Shown in pieces: positions 43,233 to 52,901 of a stretch of 64,000 bases of DNA (its first letter is position 1; the number at the start of each line of letters is the position of its first letter). The notes beneath the pieces are model-generated. The model did not search any database. It saw nothing but the letters and a program-made list of their open reading frames with translations, and had not been told where the DNA came from. Both the position numbers and the translations under genes were made by a program. Source of the DNA: Clostridiales bacterium (GTDB taxonomy: Bacteria > Bacillota > Clostridia > Christensenellales > Aristaeellaceae); the NCBI GenBank assembly GCA_015056055.1, contig SVHC01000003.1, positions 1-64,000 on the forward strand, written 5' to 3'.

Positions 43233-44442
43233 GTTGTTTGCTCCAATCTGCCACACGGCAGTAGAATTGCTCCAGTTCCCTGCGGGTCATAAGTTTCGGA
43301 ACGGGGTAGAGGGGATTTGCCTCCCGCTCGGCAAACTTAGCCATGGCAGGAATATCCTCTTTTTTGATGCCGGAGAGTTTGGTGGGAATGCCCATTTTTG
43401 CATTCAGTTCCCGGGTGGCTGCAATAAACTTTGCCGCGCCAACCGCATACGAATCGTTCGCAGAGCAAACCCCCGCTGCAATGCCAAGCATATGCAGCTT
43501 TTTATGAACCTTTTTGCCATAGGCTTCCAGTACATACGGCATCAGCACGGCATTTGCAAGCCCGTGCGGCGTGCCGTATTTTCCGCCCAGCGAATGCGCC
43601 ATGGCGTGAATGTAACCCACATACGACTTTGAAAACGCTATGCCCGCCTTGTGCGCGGCATGCAGCATATTTTCCCGCGCCTCATGATTTTTTCCGTCCC
43701 TGTAAGCCGCTTCAACATTTTCGAATACAAGCTTCGCGGCTTCCAAAGCAAGCCTGCGCGTTTCTTTTGTGGTGGAACGGCCAATATATGCCTCCACTGC
43801 ATGGACAAGCGCATCCACTCCGGTTGTAGCGGTAAGATGCGGCGGCAGGGAATATGTAACCTCCGCATCCAGAACCGCATAGCGCGGAATCAGCGGAAAA
43901 CTCATAAGCGCATATTTGAAATGCTTTTCGGTATCGGTAATCAGCGCTGCAAGCGTGGTTTCGCTGCCCGTGCCTGCGGTTGTGGGAATGGCAATCAGCG
44001 CGGGCAGTTTTCGCCATACCTTCAGTATTCCGCCAAGCTGGTTTACCGTTCTTTTCGGATAGGCTACCCGCGCGCCGACCGCCTTTGAGCAGTCGATGGA
44101 AGAACCGCCGCCAATGGCAATTATGGCATTGCAGCCGTGCGCCTTATACAGCGCCAGCGCATCTTCGACGTTGCGGACGGTAGGATTGGGCAAAGTTTCA
44201 TCATAGGTGACATACGGAACGCCGCCATTCTCCAATGCGCGTTCCACATGCCTCACCAGCCCGCTGGCAACGATGCCTTTGTCCGTGACAACAAGCGCGC
44301 CTTTGATCTTCTCCTGCTTTAAAACCGCATCCAGCTTTGCGCAGGAAGGCACGATTTCCGGCTCCGTATACGGAAGAACCGGCAAAGCCACCCTGAATCC
44401 CGCCTGAAAGATGCGGCAAAATACGGCTTTGAGAAAAAACAT
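43222..44442 (-). CDS. Iron-containing alcohol dehydrogenase
   Basis: 406 aa. GGGSS motif (IIAIGGGSSIDCSKA near residue 105), metal ligands in TGVDALVHAVEAY near 205 and YIHAMAHSLGGKYGTPHG near 270-285. It begins with a hydrophobic stretch (MFFLKAVFCRIFQAGFRVAL), longer than in most relatives, perhaps membrane-associated. GAGGGGAG before ATG at 44442 sets the start. It leads a three-gene operon with the aldehyde dehydrogenase and YhhN protein, controlled by a promoter with two identical-type operators. Confidence 0.92.
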   Translation of the reverse strand: MFFLKAVFCRIFQAGFRVALPVLPYTEPEIVPSCAKLDAVLKQEKIKGALVVTDKGIVASGLVRHVERALENGGVPYVTYDETLPNPTVRNVEDALALYKAHGCNAIIAIGGGSSIDCSKAVGARVAYPKRTVNQLGGILKVWRKLPALIAIPTTAGTGSETTLAALITDTEKHFKYALMSFPLIPRYAVLDAEVTYSLPPHLTATTGVDALVHAVEAYIGRSTTKETRRLALEAAKLVFENVEAAYRDGKNHEARENMLHAAHKAGIAFSKSYVGYIHAMAHSLGGKYGTPHGLANAVLMPYVLEAYGKKVHKKLHMLGIAAGVCSANDSYAVGAAKFIAATRELNAKMGIPTKLSGIKKEDIPAMAKFAEREANPLYPVPKLMTRRELEQFYCRVADWSKQHDE

Positions 44443-44469
44443 ATTTGCTCCCCTCTTTTCCTTACAACA

Positions 44470-44485
44470 TGTTGAAATATCAACA
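44470..44485. promoter_or_regulatory. MarR-type operator, site 2
   Basis: TGTTGAAATATCAACA, inverted repeat TGTTGA-N4-TCAACA, between the start of transcription and the alcohol dehydrogenase ribosome site. Confidence 0.65.
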
Positions 44486-44494
44486 AGCACAGAG

Positions 44495-44523
44495 TATACT
44501 ATATGCTTGTTGAAATGTCAACA
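44495..44523 (-). promoter_or_regulatory. Alcohol/aldehyde dehydrogenase promoter with operator site 1
   Basis: Leftward TTGACA, 17 bases, TATACT. Operator TGTTGAAATGTCAACA at 44508-44523 covers the -35. It differs from site 2 only at one base in the loop; centres are 38 bases apart. Operator halves of this kind are typical of MarR-family repressors; none is encoded in the window. Confidence 0.7.
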
Positions 44524-44637
44524 TCCTTTCTGTAGTATTCTCTAGCTTTTTGGTAGATAGAGGAGAACAAACGTAGACCGCTGCGGATTTGAATATGTTT
44601 TTTCTGATAGTGCTATTAGTTTTTTGGCAAAAGCAAA

Positions 44638-44668
44638 GACCGCCGCAGAAAAATCCGCGGCGGTCCAA
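44638..44668 (-). terminator. Terminator of the cytidylate-kinase-like gene
   Basis: GACCGCCGC(A)GAAAAATCCGCGGCGGTC hairpin then a T-rich stretch leftward. Confidence 0.75.
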
Positions 44669-44679
44669 TTTTTTCTGTT

Positions 44680-45282
44680 TTACAGCTTTTTGAAGAGTTC
44701 CGATACAATGTCCACACAGTTTTCAATGCCGAGCGCCTGGCTGTCCAGCGAGAGGTGATAATTCTGCGAAATACCCCAATCGCGGCCGGTGTAGCGCTTA
44801 TAATACAGGCGGCGGCGCTTATCCTTATCCTCAAGACGCTTTTCGGCAGGCTTATCGCTTTCGCCATACAGGCGCACAATGCGTTCGGCGCGCGCATCCA
44901 TCGGCGCATGGATAAAAATGTTCAGACAATCGTCCCTGTCGCGCAGAATGTAATCCGCGCAGCGACCAACGATAACGCAGGGTTCATCCTTCTCGGCAAT
45001 TTCAAGAATGACCTTGCGCTGAATGGCCCAGAGGAAATCGTCCGCCGAAAGCATATTCGGAAGTGGCCCGCCGCGCTGCGAAAGGGCATAAGCGAACCAG
45101 TTGCCGGAGGTTGCGTATTCTCCCTGCTGTTCAACAAAGTCCTCATGGAAGCCCGTTTCGGTGGCGACCTGTTTTACAAGCTCCTTGTCATAATATGCGA
45201 GGTTCAGTTTTTCGGCAATCTGCCGCGCAATTGTGCGGCCGCCGCTGCCGAATTCGCGGCTGACGGTAATGATCTTTTTCAC
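44680..45282 (-). CDS. Cytidylate kinase-like family protein
   Basis: 200 aa P-loop-type kinase. SREFGSGGRTIARQIAEKL at residues 8-26 is the nucleotide-binding segment with a GSGG in place of the usual GxxGxGK; a conserved R/D region VGRCADYILRDRDDCLNIFIHAP is near 108-130. It belongs to the clostridial cytidylate-kinase-like family, not Cmk proper. GTG start at 45282 with AGGAGG upstream. The promoter is at 45329-45357 (TTGCGT, 17, TAAAAT). Substrate unproven. Confidence 0.88.
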   Translation of the reverse strand: MKKIITVSREFGSGGRTIARQIAEKLNLAYYDKELVKQVATETGFHEDFVEQQGEYATSGNWFAYALSQRGGPLPNMLSADDFLWAIQRKVILEIAEKDEPCVIVGRCADYILRDRDDCLNIFIHAPMDARAERIVRLYGESDKPAEKRLEDKDKRRRLYYKRYTGRDWGISQNYHLSLDSQALGIENCVDIVSELFKKL

Positions 45283-45459
45283 AACAAACGCCTCCTTTTG
45301 AGTTTTCGGGCGTAATGCCTGTACCTATATTTTAACACAATCTTCGTCGAAACGCAAGCGCAGCCGCATGTTTTCCCGCTCTACAGTGCGTTCTACTGCC
45401 GGTAGAGCGCGTTTTTTGGCCCTTCTACCAATGGTTTCTCCCGGGAAACGACGTGTGGG

Positions 45460-45488
45460 TTGCCTCAAAGCGACTCTCCTCCTATAAT
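45460..45488 (+). promoter_or_regulatory. Promoter of the hemolysin III/DegV unit
   Basis: TTGCCT, 17 bases, TATAAT. Confidence 0.6.
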
Positions 45489-45548
45489 CAGACCATATCA
45501 ACCATGCGGTCAATCCAAATTTGCACCATCAGAACGGAGGGAAAATCA

Positions 45549-46223
45549 ATGACGCGTACAAAGCTTCGCGACCGGAGATTGCCGGATTACACCAGAGGAG
45601 AAGAATGGTTCAGCGCCATTTCGCATATAACGGGAGGCGCGCTGGGAATCGCCGCGCTTGTTCTGTGTGTCGTGCGGGCAGCGCTCAACAATGATACTTG
45701 GGGCGTGGTCGGCAGCGCGATATACGGTTCCATGCTGATTATACTGTACACAGTATCCAGTGTATACCATGCGCTGAAACCGGAAATGGGGAAGAAGGTC
45801 ATGCAGGTAATCGACCACTGCACCATCTATTTCCTGATTGCGGGAACATACACGCCGGTTCTGTTCTGCGCGGTACGCAGCGTATCGGCAGCATGGTGCT
45901 GGGTGCTTTTCGGCATCGTATGGGGGCTTGCATTCATGGCCGCAACGCTGACAGCAATTGACCTCAAACGCTATTCCAAGCTCTCCATGGCATGCTACAT
46001 CGGCATGGGCTGGTGCATCGTGATCGCATTCCGCTCTGTAATGGCCTCCATTGCACTGCCCGGCATTCTCTGGCTGGTAGCGGGCGGCCTTGCCTACACC
46101 ATCGGCGCAGTTCTTTACGGCATCGGCAAAAAGCACCGCTATGTACATTCCATCTTCCACCTTTTTGTTGTACTGGGCAGCGTATGCCAGTTTGTATGCA
46201 TTTACTTCTACGTTCTGATCTGA
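45549..46223 (+). CDS. Hemolysin III / PAQR-family membrane protein
   Basis: 224 aa with seven membrane helices. Conserved residues: EEWFSAISHITGGALG (His near 27), SSVYHAL near 73 with DHCTIYFLIAGTYTP near 90, and the late KKHRYVHSIFHLFVVLGS with paired His. This matches the PAQR metal-site pattern of S..H, D, and H..xH. GGAGG before ATG at 45549. It is 15 bases ahead of the DegV gene. The physiological role in bacteria is probably membrane-lipid homeostasis; haemolysis is a legacy name. Confidence 0.92.
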   Translation: MTRTKLRDRRLPDYTRGEEWFSAISHITGGALGIAALVLCVVRAALNNDTWGVVGSAIYGSMLIILYTVSSVYHALKPEMGKKVMQVIDHCTIYFLIAGTYTPVLFCAVRSVSAAWCWVLFGIVWGLAFMAATLTAIDLKRYSKLSMACYIGMGWCIVIAFRSVMASIALPGILWLVAGGLAYTIGAVLYGIGKKHRYVHSIFHLFVVLGSVCQFVCIYFYVLI

Positions 46224-46238
46224 AAGGGGATATAAAAC

Positions 46239-47129
46239 ATGGCTCACTCCTTCATTCTTTCCTGCGAATCCACGGTGGATATGCCCTATTCCTATATGCA
46301 AAGCCGCGACATTCCCGTCATCTTCTATTCCTACACGATGGGCGGCGAACAATACGAGGATGATATGGGGCGCGACAGCGGTGCCCTTCCTCGCTTTTAT
46401 GAAATGCTCAAGGCCGGAAAAATGCCCTCCACCTCTCAAATCAACGAATACACCTACGTAGAGCATTTTGAAGAGCTTTTGCAGAAGGGCGATGTTCTGC
46501 ACCTTGTATTCAGTTCCGGACTGACCGCCTCCCTCCGCAATGCGCAGGACGTTGCAAAAGAGCTCTCCGCAAAATATCCCGACAGGAAAATCATCGTTAT
46601 CGATTCCCTGTGCGCCTGCACGGGTTACGGTCTGCTGGTGGAAGGCGCCGCCGACCTGCGGGATGCGGGCGCATCCATTGACGAAGCCGCAGAATGGGCG
46701 AGAAAATATTCCACGCGCGTACAACATCAGTTCTTCTCCACAGACCTGACGCAGTTCAAGCGCAGCGGCCGCGTTTCCGGCCCGGCGGCAACATTCGGAA
46801 CGCTGCTTGGCATCTGCCCCTTGATGCACCTGAATCGCGAAGGCAGGATCATTGCCTATGATAAGGTGCGCGGCAAGAAAAACGCTATCGAAGCAACCGC
46901 AAAAGCCGTCGCAGAACTTGCGGAAAATGGCAGCGCATATTCCGGCCGCTGCTATATCAGCCATTCCAATTGTCCCGACCTGGCCGAAGCCATGCGCGAG
47001 GCTCTGCGCGACAAAATCCCCGCCGCATACGACAACATTTCCATCCTGAATATCGGAACCATCATCGCATCCCATTGCGGTCCCGGCACCGTAGCGGTGT
47101 TCTTCTACGGCAGCGAAAGAGGGGAATAA
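46239..47129 (+). CDS. DegV-family fatty-acid-binding protein
   Basis: 296 aa, two-domain EDD fold. The lipid-head contacts are in STVDMPYSYM near residue 12, KMPSTSQINEYTYVEHFE (TSQ motif) near 62-80, LVFSSGLTASLRNA near 90, and SDLTQFKRSGRVS (DL..L.RGGR-like) near 165. Such proteins carry a fatty acid to the FakA kinase; fakA is not seen here. AAAGGGG before ATG. It follows the hemolysin III gene and ends in a strong terminator. Confidence 0.93.
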   Translation: MAHSFILSCESTVDMPYSYMQSRDIPVIFYSYTMGGEQYEDDMGRDSGALPRFYEMLKAGKMPSTSQINEYTYVEHFEELLQKGDVLHLVFSSGLTASLRNAQDVAKELSAKYPDRKIIVIDSLCACTGYGLLVEGAADLRDAGASIDEAAEWARKYSTRVQHQFFSTDLTQFKRSGRVSGPAATFGTLLGICPLMHLNREGRIIAYDKVRGKKNAIEATAKAVAELAENGSAYSGRCYISHSNCPDLAEAMREALRDKIPAAYDNISILNIGTIIASHCGPGTVAVFFYGSERGE

Positions 47130-47148
47130 CTTCCCAATCGCATCCATA

Positions 47149-47195
47149 AACCGGCATGCTCCGTCCGATTGCGGGCGGAGTATGCCGGTTTTTTC
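47149..47195 (+). terminator. Terminator of degV
   Basis: AACCGGCATGCTCCG / CGGAGTATGCCGGTT stem and TTTTTT. Confidence 0.9.
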
Positions 47196-47314
47196 GTTCT
47201 TATATGGATAAAAAACAGCAGTGCTTATTTCGTCCATGGCACAGCCGAAAAGGCAACTTTTTGAAATCCCGCTCCGTCCAAGAAATATCAAAAACAGAAA
47301 GTAAGGTATATTCA

Positions 47315-48082
47315 GTGAAAAAATTTCTTTCCATTTTCTTGGTCGCAGCACTCCTTTGCTTGTTTCCCGTATGTGCTGAAGTTCTAATTGAGGAAGAAGA
47401 GCTTCCCGAAGTCCCGTGGTATGAACTCAGCGGCGAAGGTACCATTCTCACCGTCCGCCTGCCCGGCAATAACAAGGATGGTATGGACTGGGAATTTGAA
47501 ATCTCCAATCCCGATGCGCTTGAACTGATTACCCATGAAGTTATCGAAGGCGAAAGCGAAGGTATGGCAGGCGCTCCCACTACTTATGTTGCCAGCTTCA
47601 TGAGCACTGCTTCTGCCGAAAACACGGTGAGCCTGATTCTGCGCTATGCATCCGACGATCCGAGTGAAGCTGCTTTTGCTACCCGAGTGCTGGAGTTGAG
47701 CGTATCCGCCGACAACGTGATCTCTATTGTTTCTGTACTTGAACGCGACCAGAGCGCTGACTGGCTCGAATATGATGAGGACAATTTCATTCTGACCGTC
47801 CGTCTCCCCGCCCCGGAAAGCGGTTCGCAGGCATGGGAACTTTCTCTTCTCAATCCGGAGTTTTTTGAACTGATCACCTGCGAAACCGAAAACGGTTATG
47901 TCGGCAGCTTCCTGTCGAATCTTGAAGGAGCAGGGTTCACCGAGCTGTCTCTCACCAATGAAAACATCACCTATACCGTCAATCTGTTCGCAAGCGAAGC
48001 AGGCGACCTGTTTGTGCAGTGGGTGGATGTATTCACCGTTCTGCTCCCGGACGCAATCGAAGAAGCTCCTGTCGCAGAATAA
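47315..48082 (+). CDS. Secreted protein with two internal repeats, unknown function
   Basis: 255 aa. Signal peptide VKKFLSIFLVAALLCLFPVCA (GTG start; TAAGG 8 bases upstream), then two related segments of about 110 residues. Each has ILTVRLP followed by W-E-(F/L) and NPx(A/F)(L/F)ELIT, at about residues 46-75 and 153-185. The spacing suggests two beta-sandwich domains. I do not recognise the family. It could be lipid-free and exported; no anchor is seen. Confidence 0.75.
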   Translation: MKKFLSIFLVAALLCLFPVCAEVLIEEEELPEVPWYELSGEGTILTVRLPGNNKDGMDWEFEISNPDALELITHEVIEGESEGMAGAPTTYVASFMSTASAENTVSLILRYASDDPSEAAFATRVLELSVSADNVISIVSVLERDQSADWLEYDEDNFILTVRLPAPESGSQAWELSLLNPEFFELITCETENGYVGSFLSNLEGAGFTELSLTNENITYTVNLFASEAGDLFVQWVDVFTVLLPDAIEEAPVAE

Positions 48083-48144
48083 AACTTCTTCCGTACCTAC
48101 AAACAAACCGTTTGCTGAGCATCCCGTTTGGCGCAAATAACCCC

Positions 48145-48186
48145 AAAAAATCAGCTTTCAACGTTGCTGTTGAAAGCTGATTTTTT
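48145..48186. terminator. Bidirectional terminator
   Basis: AAAAAATCAGCTTTCAACG... / ...TTGAAAGCTGATTTTTT perfect outer stem between convergent genes. Confidence 0.9.
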
Positions 48187-48216
48187 ATCTGTTGCGTCTG
48201 GTTCCAAGCCCTGAAA

Positions 48217-49395
48217 TCAGAACTTTGCAAATTTCGATATGAGTTTGCTTCCCACCTTATAGACGGCGCCTTCCAGTTCCTTCTGCGCGTCTTTCAGATG
48301 GCTGCGAATCTCGATATGCTGCGGGCAGTGGGTTTCGCATTTGCCGCAGCCAATGCAATTGGATGCGGCGGTGGCATTGGGGCGAAGGGTGGTGCAGATC
48401 ACATAGTCTACCAAACCCCAGAATTTTCCTTCCTGATAGCAGCGATTATACGCAGCAAACACGCCGGGGATGTCCACGCCCTTGGGGCAAGGCTGGCAAT
48501 AGCCGCAGCCCGTGCAGCCAACCTTCATTTTGGCATTGATAGCGCCGACAATCTTCTGCAAAAATTCTTCTTCCTCAGCTCCAAATTCGCCTACGCGAAC
48601 GGCGGATGCGGTTGCCATATTATCGCACACCATAAAATCCGAATTCATGCCGGAAAGCACCACCGTGACCTCCGGCTGATTCCAAAGCCAGCGGAACGAC
48701 CACTGTGCAGGCGAATAACCCAGAGGATGCTCAGAAAAAAGCTTTTTCGCACCCTCCGGCAGATGATTCACAAGCTTTCCGCCGCGAAGCGGTTCCATGA
48801 TAACAACAGGAATGCCTTTGCTGTATGCATAGCGCAGACCGCGTCTGCCGGCCTGGGAATTTTCGTCCATATAGTTATACTGAATCTGGCAGAAATCCCA
48901 GTCATACGCATCGATCAATCGGCAGAACATTTCCGAATTGCCGTGGTATGAGAATCCCACCTGCCGAATCTGACCGCTTGCGCGTTTTTCACTGAGCCAC
49001 TCCTCGATACCCAAATCCTTCAGCCGCGCCCATGTATCCGTATCCGTAAGCATGTGCATCAGATAATAATCCACATGGTCCGTGCGCAGGCGGCGGAGTT
49101 CCTCATTAAACATCTTGTCAAGCCCCTGACGGTTCTTGATCAGATAATGGGGAAGCTTGGTGGCAATGTTCACGCGGTCCCGCACACCGTTTTTCTCCAG
49201 AATTTCGCCCAGCGCGGCTTCGCTGCCGGGGTAAATATAGGCGGTATCAAAATAATTCACGCCGCCTTCAATCGCGGTCATGATTTCGCGCTCGGTTTCT
49301 TCCATATCAATGCGACCCAGCTTCTGCGGAAAACGCATGCAGCCAAAGCCCAGAATGGAAAGCTCGTTTCCGTACTTGTCCTGCCTGTAATTCAT
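48217..49395 (-). CDS. Aldo/keto reductase with C-terminal 2[4Fe-4S] domain
   Basis: 392 aa. AKR barrel with the catalytic tetrad: Asp and Tyr in YFDTAYIYPGSE near residue 45-56, Lys in IATKLP near 76, His in DYYLMHML near 108. From residue about 280 a ferredoxin module has CTGCGYCQPCP and CIGCGKCETHCP, enough for two clusters. Such fused reductases are common in anaerobes and may exchange electrons with ferredoxin. The start at 49395 (MNYRQDKYGNELSILGFGCMRFP) matches the family. Confidence 0.93.
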   Translation of the reverse strand: MNYRQDKYGNELSILGFGCMRFPQKLGRIDMEETEREIMTAIEGGVNYFDTAYIYPGSEAALGEILEKNGVRDRVNIATKLPHYLIKNRQGLDKMFNEELRRLRTDHVDYYLMHMLTDTDTWARLKDLGIEEWLSEKRASGQIRQVGFSYHGNSEMFCRLIDAYDWDFCQIQYNYMDENSQAGRRGLRYAYSKGIPVVIMEPLRGGKLVNHLPEGAKKLFSEHPLGYSPAQWSFRWLWNQPEVTVVLSGMNSDFMVCDNMATASAVRVGEFGAEEEEFLQKIVGAINAKMKVGCTGCGYCQPCPKGVDIPGVFAAYNRCYQEGKFWGLVDYVICTTLRPNATAASNCIGCGKCETHCPQHIEIRSHLKDAQKELEGAVYKVGSKLISKFAKF

Positions 49396-49467
49396 GCTTT
49401 CACCCACCAAAATATTTGTAGCATTATTATACAATGTTTTCTTTCGCGGTGCAAATCCAAAGCCATC

Positions 49468-49499
49468 AAAAAAGAGCTGCCTTTCGGCAACTCCTTTTT
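49468..49499 (-). terminator. Terminator of the LRR gene
   Basis: GAGTTGCC-GAAA-GGCAGCTC with TTTTTT leftward, 8 bases after the stop. Confidence 0.85.
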
Positions 49500-49506
49500 G
49501 AATGGA

Positions 49507-52500
49507 TTATTCGTTGACAGCCACAAAATCAATGCCCACTTCTGCGGCATATTCCTGTGCATAGCTTCCGCCAGGCGCGTAAATCGTTACGTTTGCACTG
49601 CCCGCGAAAGCATCCGCCGCAATCGAAGTTACGGTAGCGGGGATATCAATCCGCAGGAGAGATGCGCAGCTCGCAAACGCGCGGGAACCGATGCTCGTTG
49701 CACCGTTGGGAAGGATGACCCTGTCAGCCTTCATACCCATAAAGGCTTCGGTGTTAATTACCTTGATCGCAGCCGGGAGCTTCAGTACGGAGTTGTACGT
49801 CGGCTCAGTCGATTCGATCGCCTCAAACGTATAGCCCGCGTTGGTCAGAGTCTGGGCGGTGGTGCTGCCGGCGTTACAACGGATGGTCGTGTTTCCCGCA
49901 AATACCTCAACGCCGATCGTCCCAATCGAATCCGGCAGAATCAATTCATTCAGAGAAGCGCATCCTGCGAAGGCGGAATCAAAAATGTGCGTCACAGAAT
50001 CCGGAATCGTTACAGATGTAAGTGCAGCGCAATTGCTGAAAGCCGAATCCAAGATACGTGCAACGCCCTCCGGAATGATTACCTCTTCCAGCAGCGTGCA
50101 GTCCTTAAATGCACAATATCCGATGTTTATAACATCTTCCGGAAACTGAACCTCTGTAATCAAAGGATTGCGGCAGGAAACAGAAATCTTATAAATATCA
50201 GGATCCATAGAAACCAATCCTTTGTATAGAACAAGATCCGGATAGTCGGGATCGATAAAGGATCCGCCATATTGCGATATTGCAATCGCAGCCGGATTGT
50301 TGGTGTCGCAGTAGAAGGATATGTCGGTTCCCATTTTTGCAAAAGCACCGTCTCCCACAACAGTTACAGAATCCGGGATCACCATCTTTGTAATACCGAT
50401 GCAGTTCATGAACGCCTTGGAACCGATGCTCAAAACCCCTTCAGGAATGATCACTTCCGAAAGAGAGGAGCAACCATAGCAGGCTTGTTCACCAATGCTC
50501 GTCACACCGTCCGGTATGTCGATTTCTTCAAGCATAATACAACCGGCAAACGTCCACGGATTGATTGCGCCAAGAGATTCGGAGAGAGTAATCTCTTTCA
50601 GGGATGCACAATTTCTGAAAGCTGCATTTCCGATTACAGTAACGGAATTCGGAATAACAATTTCTTCAAGTGCGGAACAGCCAAAGAATGCACCCACTGC
50701 AATCGTCGTTACAGAATCCGGGATGACCACGTTCGTAAGAGAGGAACATTCTCTGAACAGGCTTTCTTCAATAAACTCTACTCCTTCCGGAATCGTAACC
50801 GCTTCAAGCGAACTGCAGAAACTGAATGCAAACCCGCCAATGGCCTTCACGCTGTCCGGAATCGTAATCGTTGCAAGCGATGCACAGTGGTCGAATGCAC
50901 CTCCTCCAATGCTCGTTACACCATCAGGAATAACGACGGATGTAATCGCAGTATTTCCACTAAATGCATTATTGCCAATTGCAGTTACGCCATCCGGAAT
51001 CACCACATTTGTCTCATCACCGACATATCCGGTCAGCACGCCATTACTATCGATGATAAAGGGCCTGAAGATAGCAATGCCGTCATTCAGGGTGTATCCT
51101 GCATTTCTCAAAGCGGCTTCCGTCGCAGTGCCAACAGTATACTTCAGCTGCGTATTAGCCTCTACTGCATCCGAAGCAATGGATGTGATATTATCCGGCA
51201 GAACCAGTTCGGAAAGGGACGTGCAGTTTACAAACGCATTCGGCTCAATCGTTTTAAGGCTTGCCGGAAGCTCAACCGATGTAAGTACCGTGCAATCCAC
51301 AAAGGTATTACTCGGAATCTTCATAATCCGATCCGAAAGAATCACGGTTTCAAGCGCACTGCATCCGGCAAAGGCATCGTTCAGGATATTTACCGTATCC
51401 GGAATCACGATAACCTTCACGCTGGTGTTCCCGCTGAATGCATTTCTACAGATGCACGATGCGCCCCACGGTACAACAACAATTTCATCCGTACCCAGAT
51501 ATTTCCAGATATTGCCCATCTCGTCATAATCGAAATCCGCAAAGGGGCTATCGAAATAACGGCAGGAATATCCCAACTCAGTCAGGGTCTGTGCAGTCGT
51601 GCTGCCATAGCTGCATTTGAGAGCAGCATTCGTCGGGAATGCATTGTCAAGAACAACGGTAATACCATCCGGCAGAATGATCTCGTTCAGCGCGGTACAG
51701 CCGTTGAATGCATAGTAACTGATGCTTGTTACCCCTTCAGGAATCTCGATGCGCCCGAGGGAGGGGCAGCCCAGGAAGACAGCCTCTCGAATCTCCGTAA
51801 GAGAGGCGGAAAGCTTGATTTCCCGCAGTGCCGAGCAGCCCAGGAAGGCCATATCGCCAAGATACACCACCGTATCCGGGAGTGTAACCGTTTCGACCGC
51901 CGAGTTGCTGAACACGCTGTTGGCAATATGTGTGATTCCCGCGGGGATCACAGGCTGTTTAACCGTCTTATCGACTCCGGCCAGCGTAATACCGCCTTCA
52001 AACGCCTTCAGTACGGTAAGATGCGGATAATCCGGATCCATAAAGCTTCTGCCTACATTCGTAATTGCGATTGCAGCGGCGCTGTTCATATCGCAGTAGA
52101 ATTGGCAGCTGCATGCGTCAAAAGCGCGGTTCTCAATGGTTTCCACCGAATCCGGCAGCACAAGACTTTCGATCGAAGAGCAGCTTTCGAATGCGGCCAT
52201 ACCGATAGAGTCAAGCGTATCCGGAAGCGTTACATCCTTCAGGCTTGTGCAGCCGAAAAATCCAAACGAAGGAACAGCCGTGATGTCCGCCGGGATTTCA
52301 ATCGCCTTAAGAGCGGAGCAGTACCGGAATGCAGCCGAACCGAGGCTCGTCAGCGAGGCAGGAAGATCGATTTCCTCCAGTGCAGAGCAATAATCAAATG
52401 CATACTCGCCGATGGTATCAACGCTGTCAGGAAGCACCACGTTCGTCAGCGCAGAGCAGTTTTTAAAGACGCTGTTGCCGATGGTGACTACGCCCTCTGC

Positions 52501-52797
52501 CATGGTAACGCTTTCCAGCGCGGCGCAATTTCCAAATGCGTAATTTTCGATGGTCTGAACGCTGCCCGGGATCACGACGGACTTGATCGAAGCGTTATTC
52601 TGGAATGCAACATTGCTGATCACCGTTACAGTGTCCGGAATCACAACATTTTCATCCGTTCCGGTGTAATGCATCAGAACACCGTTTTCGTCGATCACGA
52701 AATCAGAGGCTGTCCTTTCCGCTAGCGCAATAGGCGCGGCAAAAATGGTCGACAAGGTAAAGAGCACCAGAATCAACCAACTTAACGAACGCTTCAT
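49507..52797 (-). CDS. BspA-like leucine-rich repeat surface protein
   Basis: 1096 aa. Signal peptide MKRSLSWLILVLFTLSTIFA (cleavage near ALA). The rest is built from dozens of about 23-residue repeats of the LRR_5 type (for example LTSVTIPDSVTHIFDSAFAGC), in three blocks each opened by a DENGV-type segment (FVIDENGVLMHYTGTDENVVIP; FIIDSNGVLTGYVGDETNVVIP). No LPXTG-type tail or membrane anchor is seen. BspA-like proteins in gut and oral bacteria bind host or microbial surfaces. No close partner gene is evident; it stands alone with its own terminator. Confidence 0.92.
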   Translation of the reverse strand: MKRSLSWLILVLFTLSTIFAAPIALAERTASDFVIDENGVLMHYTGTDENVVIPDTVTVISNVAFQNNASIKSVVIPGSVQTIENYAFGNCAALESVTMAEGVVTIGNSVFKNCSALTNVVLPDSVDTIGEYAFDYCSALEEIDLPASLTSLGSAAFRYCSALKAIEIPADITAVPSFGFFGCTSLKDVTLPDTLDSIGMAAFESCSSIESLVLPDSVETIENRAFDACSCQFYCDMNSAAAIAITNVGRSFMDPDYPHLTVLKAFEGGITLAGVDKTVKQPVIPAGITHIANSVFSNSAVETVTLPDTVVYLGDMAFLGCSALREIKLSASLTEIREAVFLGCPSLGRIEIPEGVTSISYYAFNGCTALNEIILPDGITVVLDNAFPTNAALKCSYGSTTAQTLTELGYSCRYFDSPFADFDYDEMGNIWKYLGTDEIVVVPWGASCICRNAFSGNTSVKVIVIPDTVNILNDAFAGCSALETVILSDRIMKIPSNTFVDCTVLTSVELPASLKTIEPNAFVNCTSLSELVLPDNITSIASDAVEANTQLKYTVGTATEAALRNAGYTLNDGIAIFRPFIIDSNGVLTGYVGDETNVVIPDGVTAIGNNAFSGNTAITSVVIPDGVTSIGGGAFDHCASLATITIPDSVKAIGGFAFSFCSSLEAVTIPEGVEFIEESLFRECSSLTNVVIPDSVTTIAVGAFFGCSALEEIVIPNSVTVIGNAAFRNCASLKEITLSESLGAINPWTFAGCIMLEEIDIPDGVTSIGEQACYGCSSLSEVIIPEGVLSIGSKAFMNCIGITKMVIPDSVTVVGDGAFAKMGTDISFYCDTNNPAAIAISQYGGSFIDPDYPDLVLYKGLVSMDPDIYKISVSCRNPLITEVQFPEDVINIGYCAFKDCTLLEEVIIPEGVARILDSAFSNCAALTSVTIPDSVTHIFDSAFAGCASLNELILPDSIGTIGVEVFAGNTTIRCNAGSTTAQTLTNAGYTFEAIESTEPTYNSVLKLPAAIKVINTEAFMGMKADRVILPNGATSIGSRAFASCASLLRIDIPATVTSIAADAFAGSANVTIYAPGGSYAQEYAAEVGIDFVAVNE

Positions 52798-52901
52798 TCC
52801 ACCGCAACTCCCTCTTATATATGAATTTCCATGATAATTATACCTCTATATCTTTAAAAGGTAAAGCATCATTTCATTTTCTTTACCCAACAATAGCAAA
52901 T

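Noticed and set aside
50272-52725. 817-codon rightward frame opposite the LRR gene
   Set aside because: The repetitive codon pattern of leucine-rich repeats leaves the opposite strand open; no start signal or domain.
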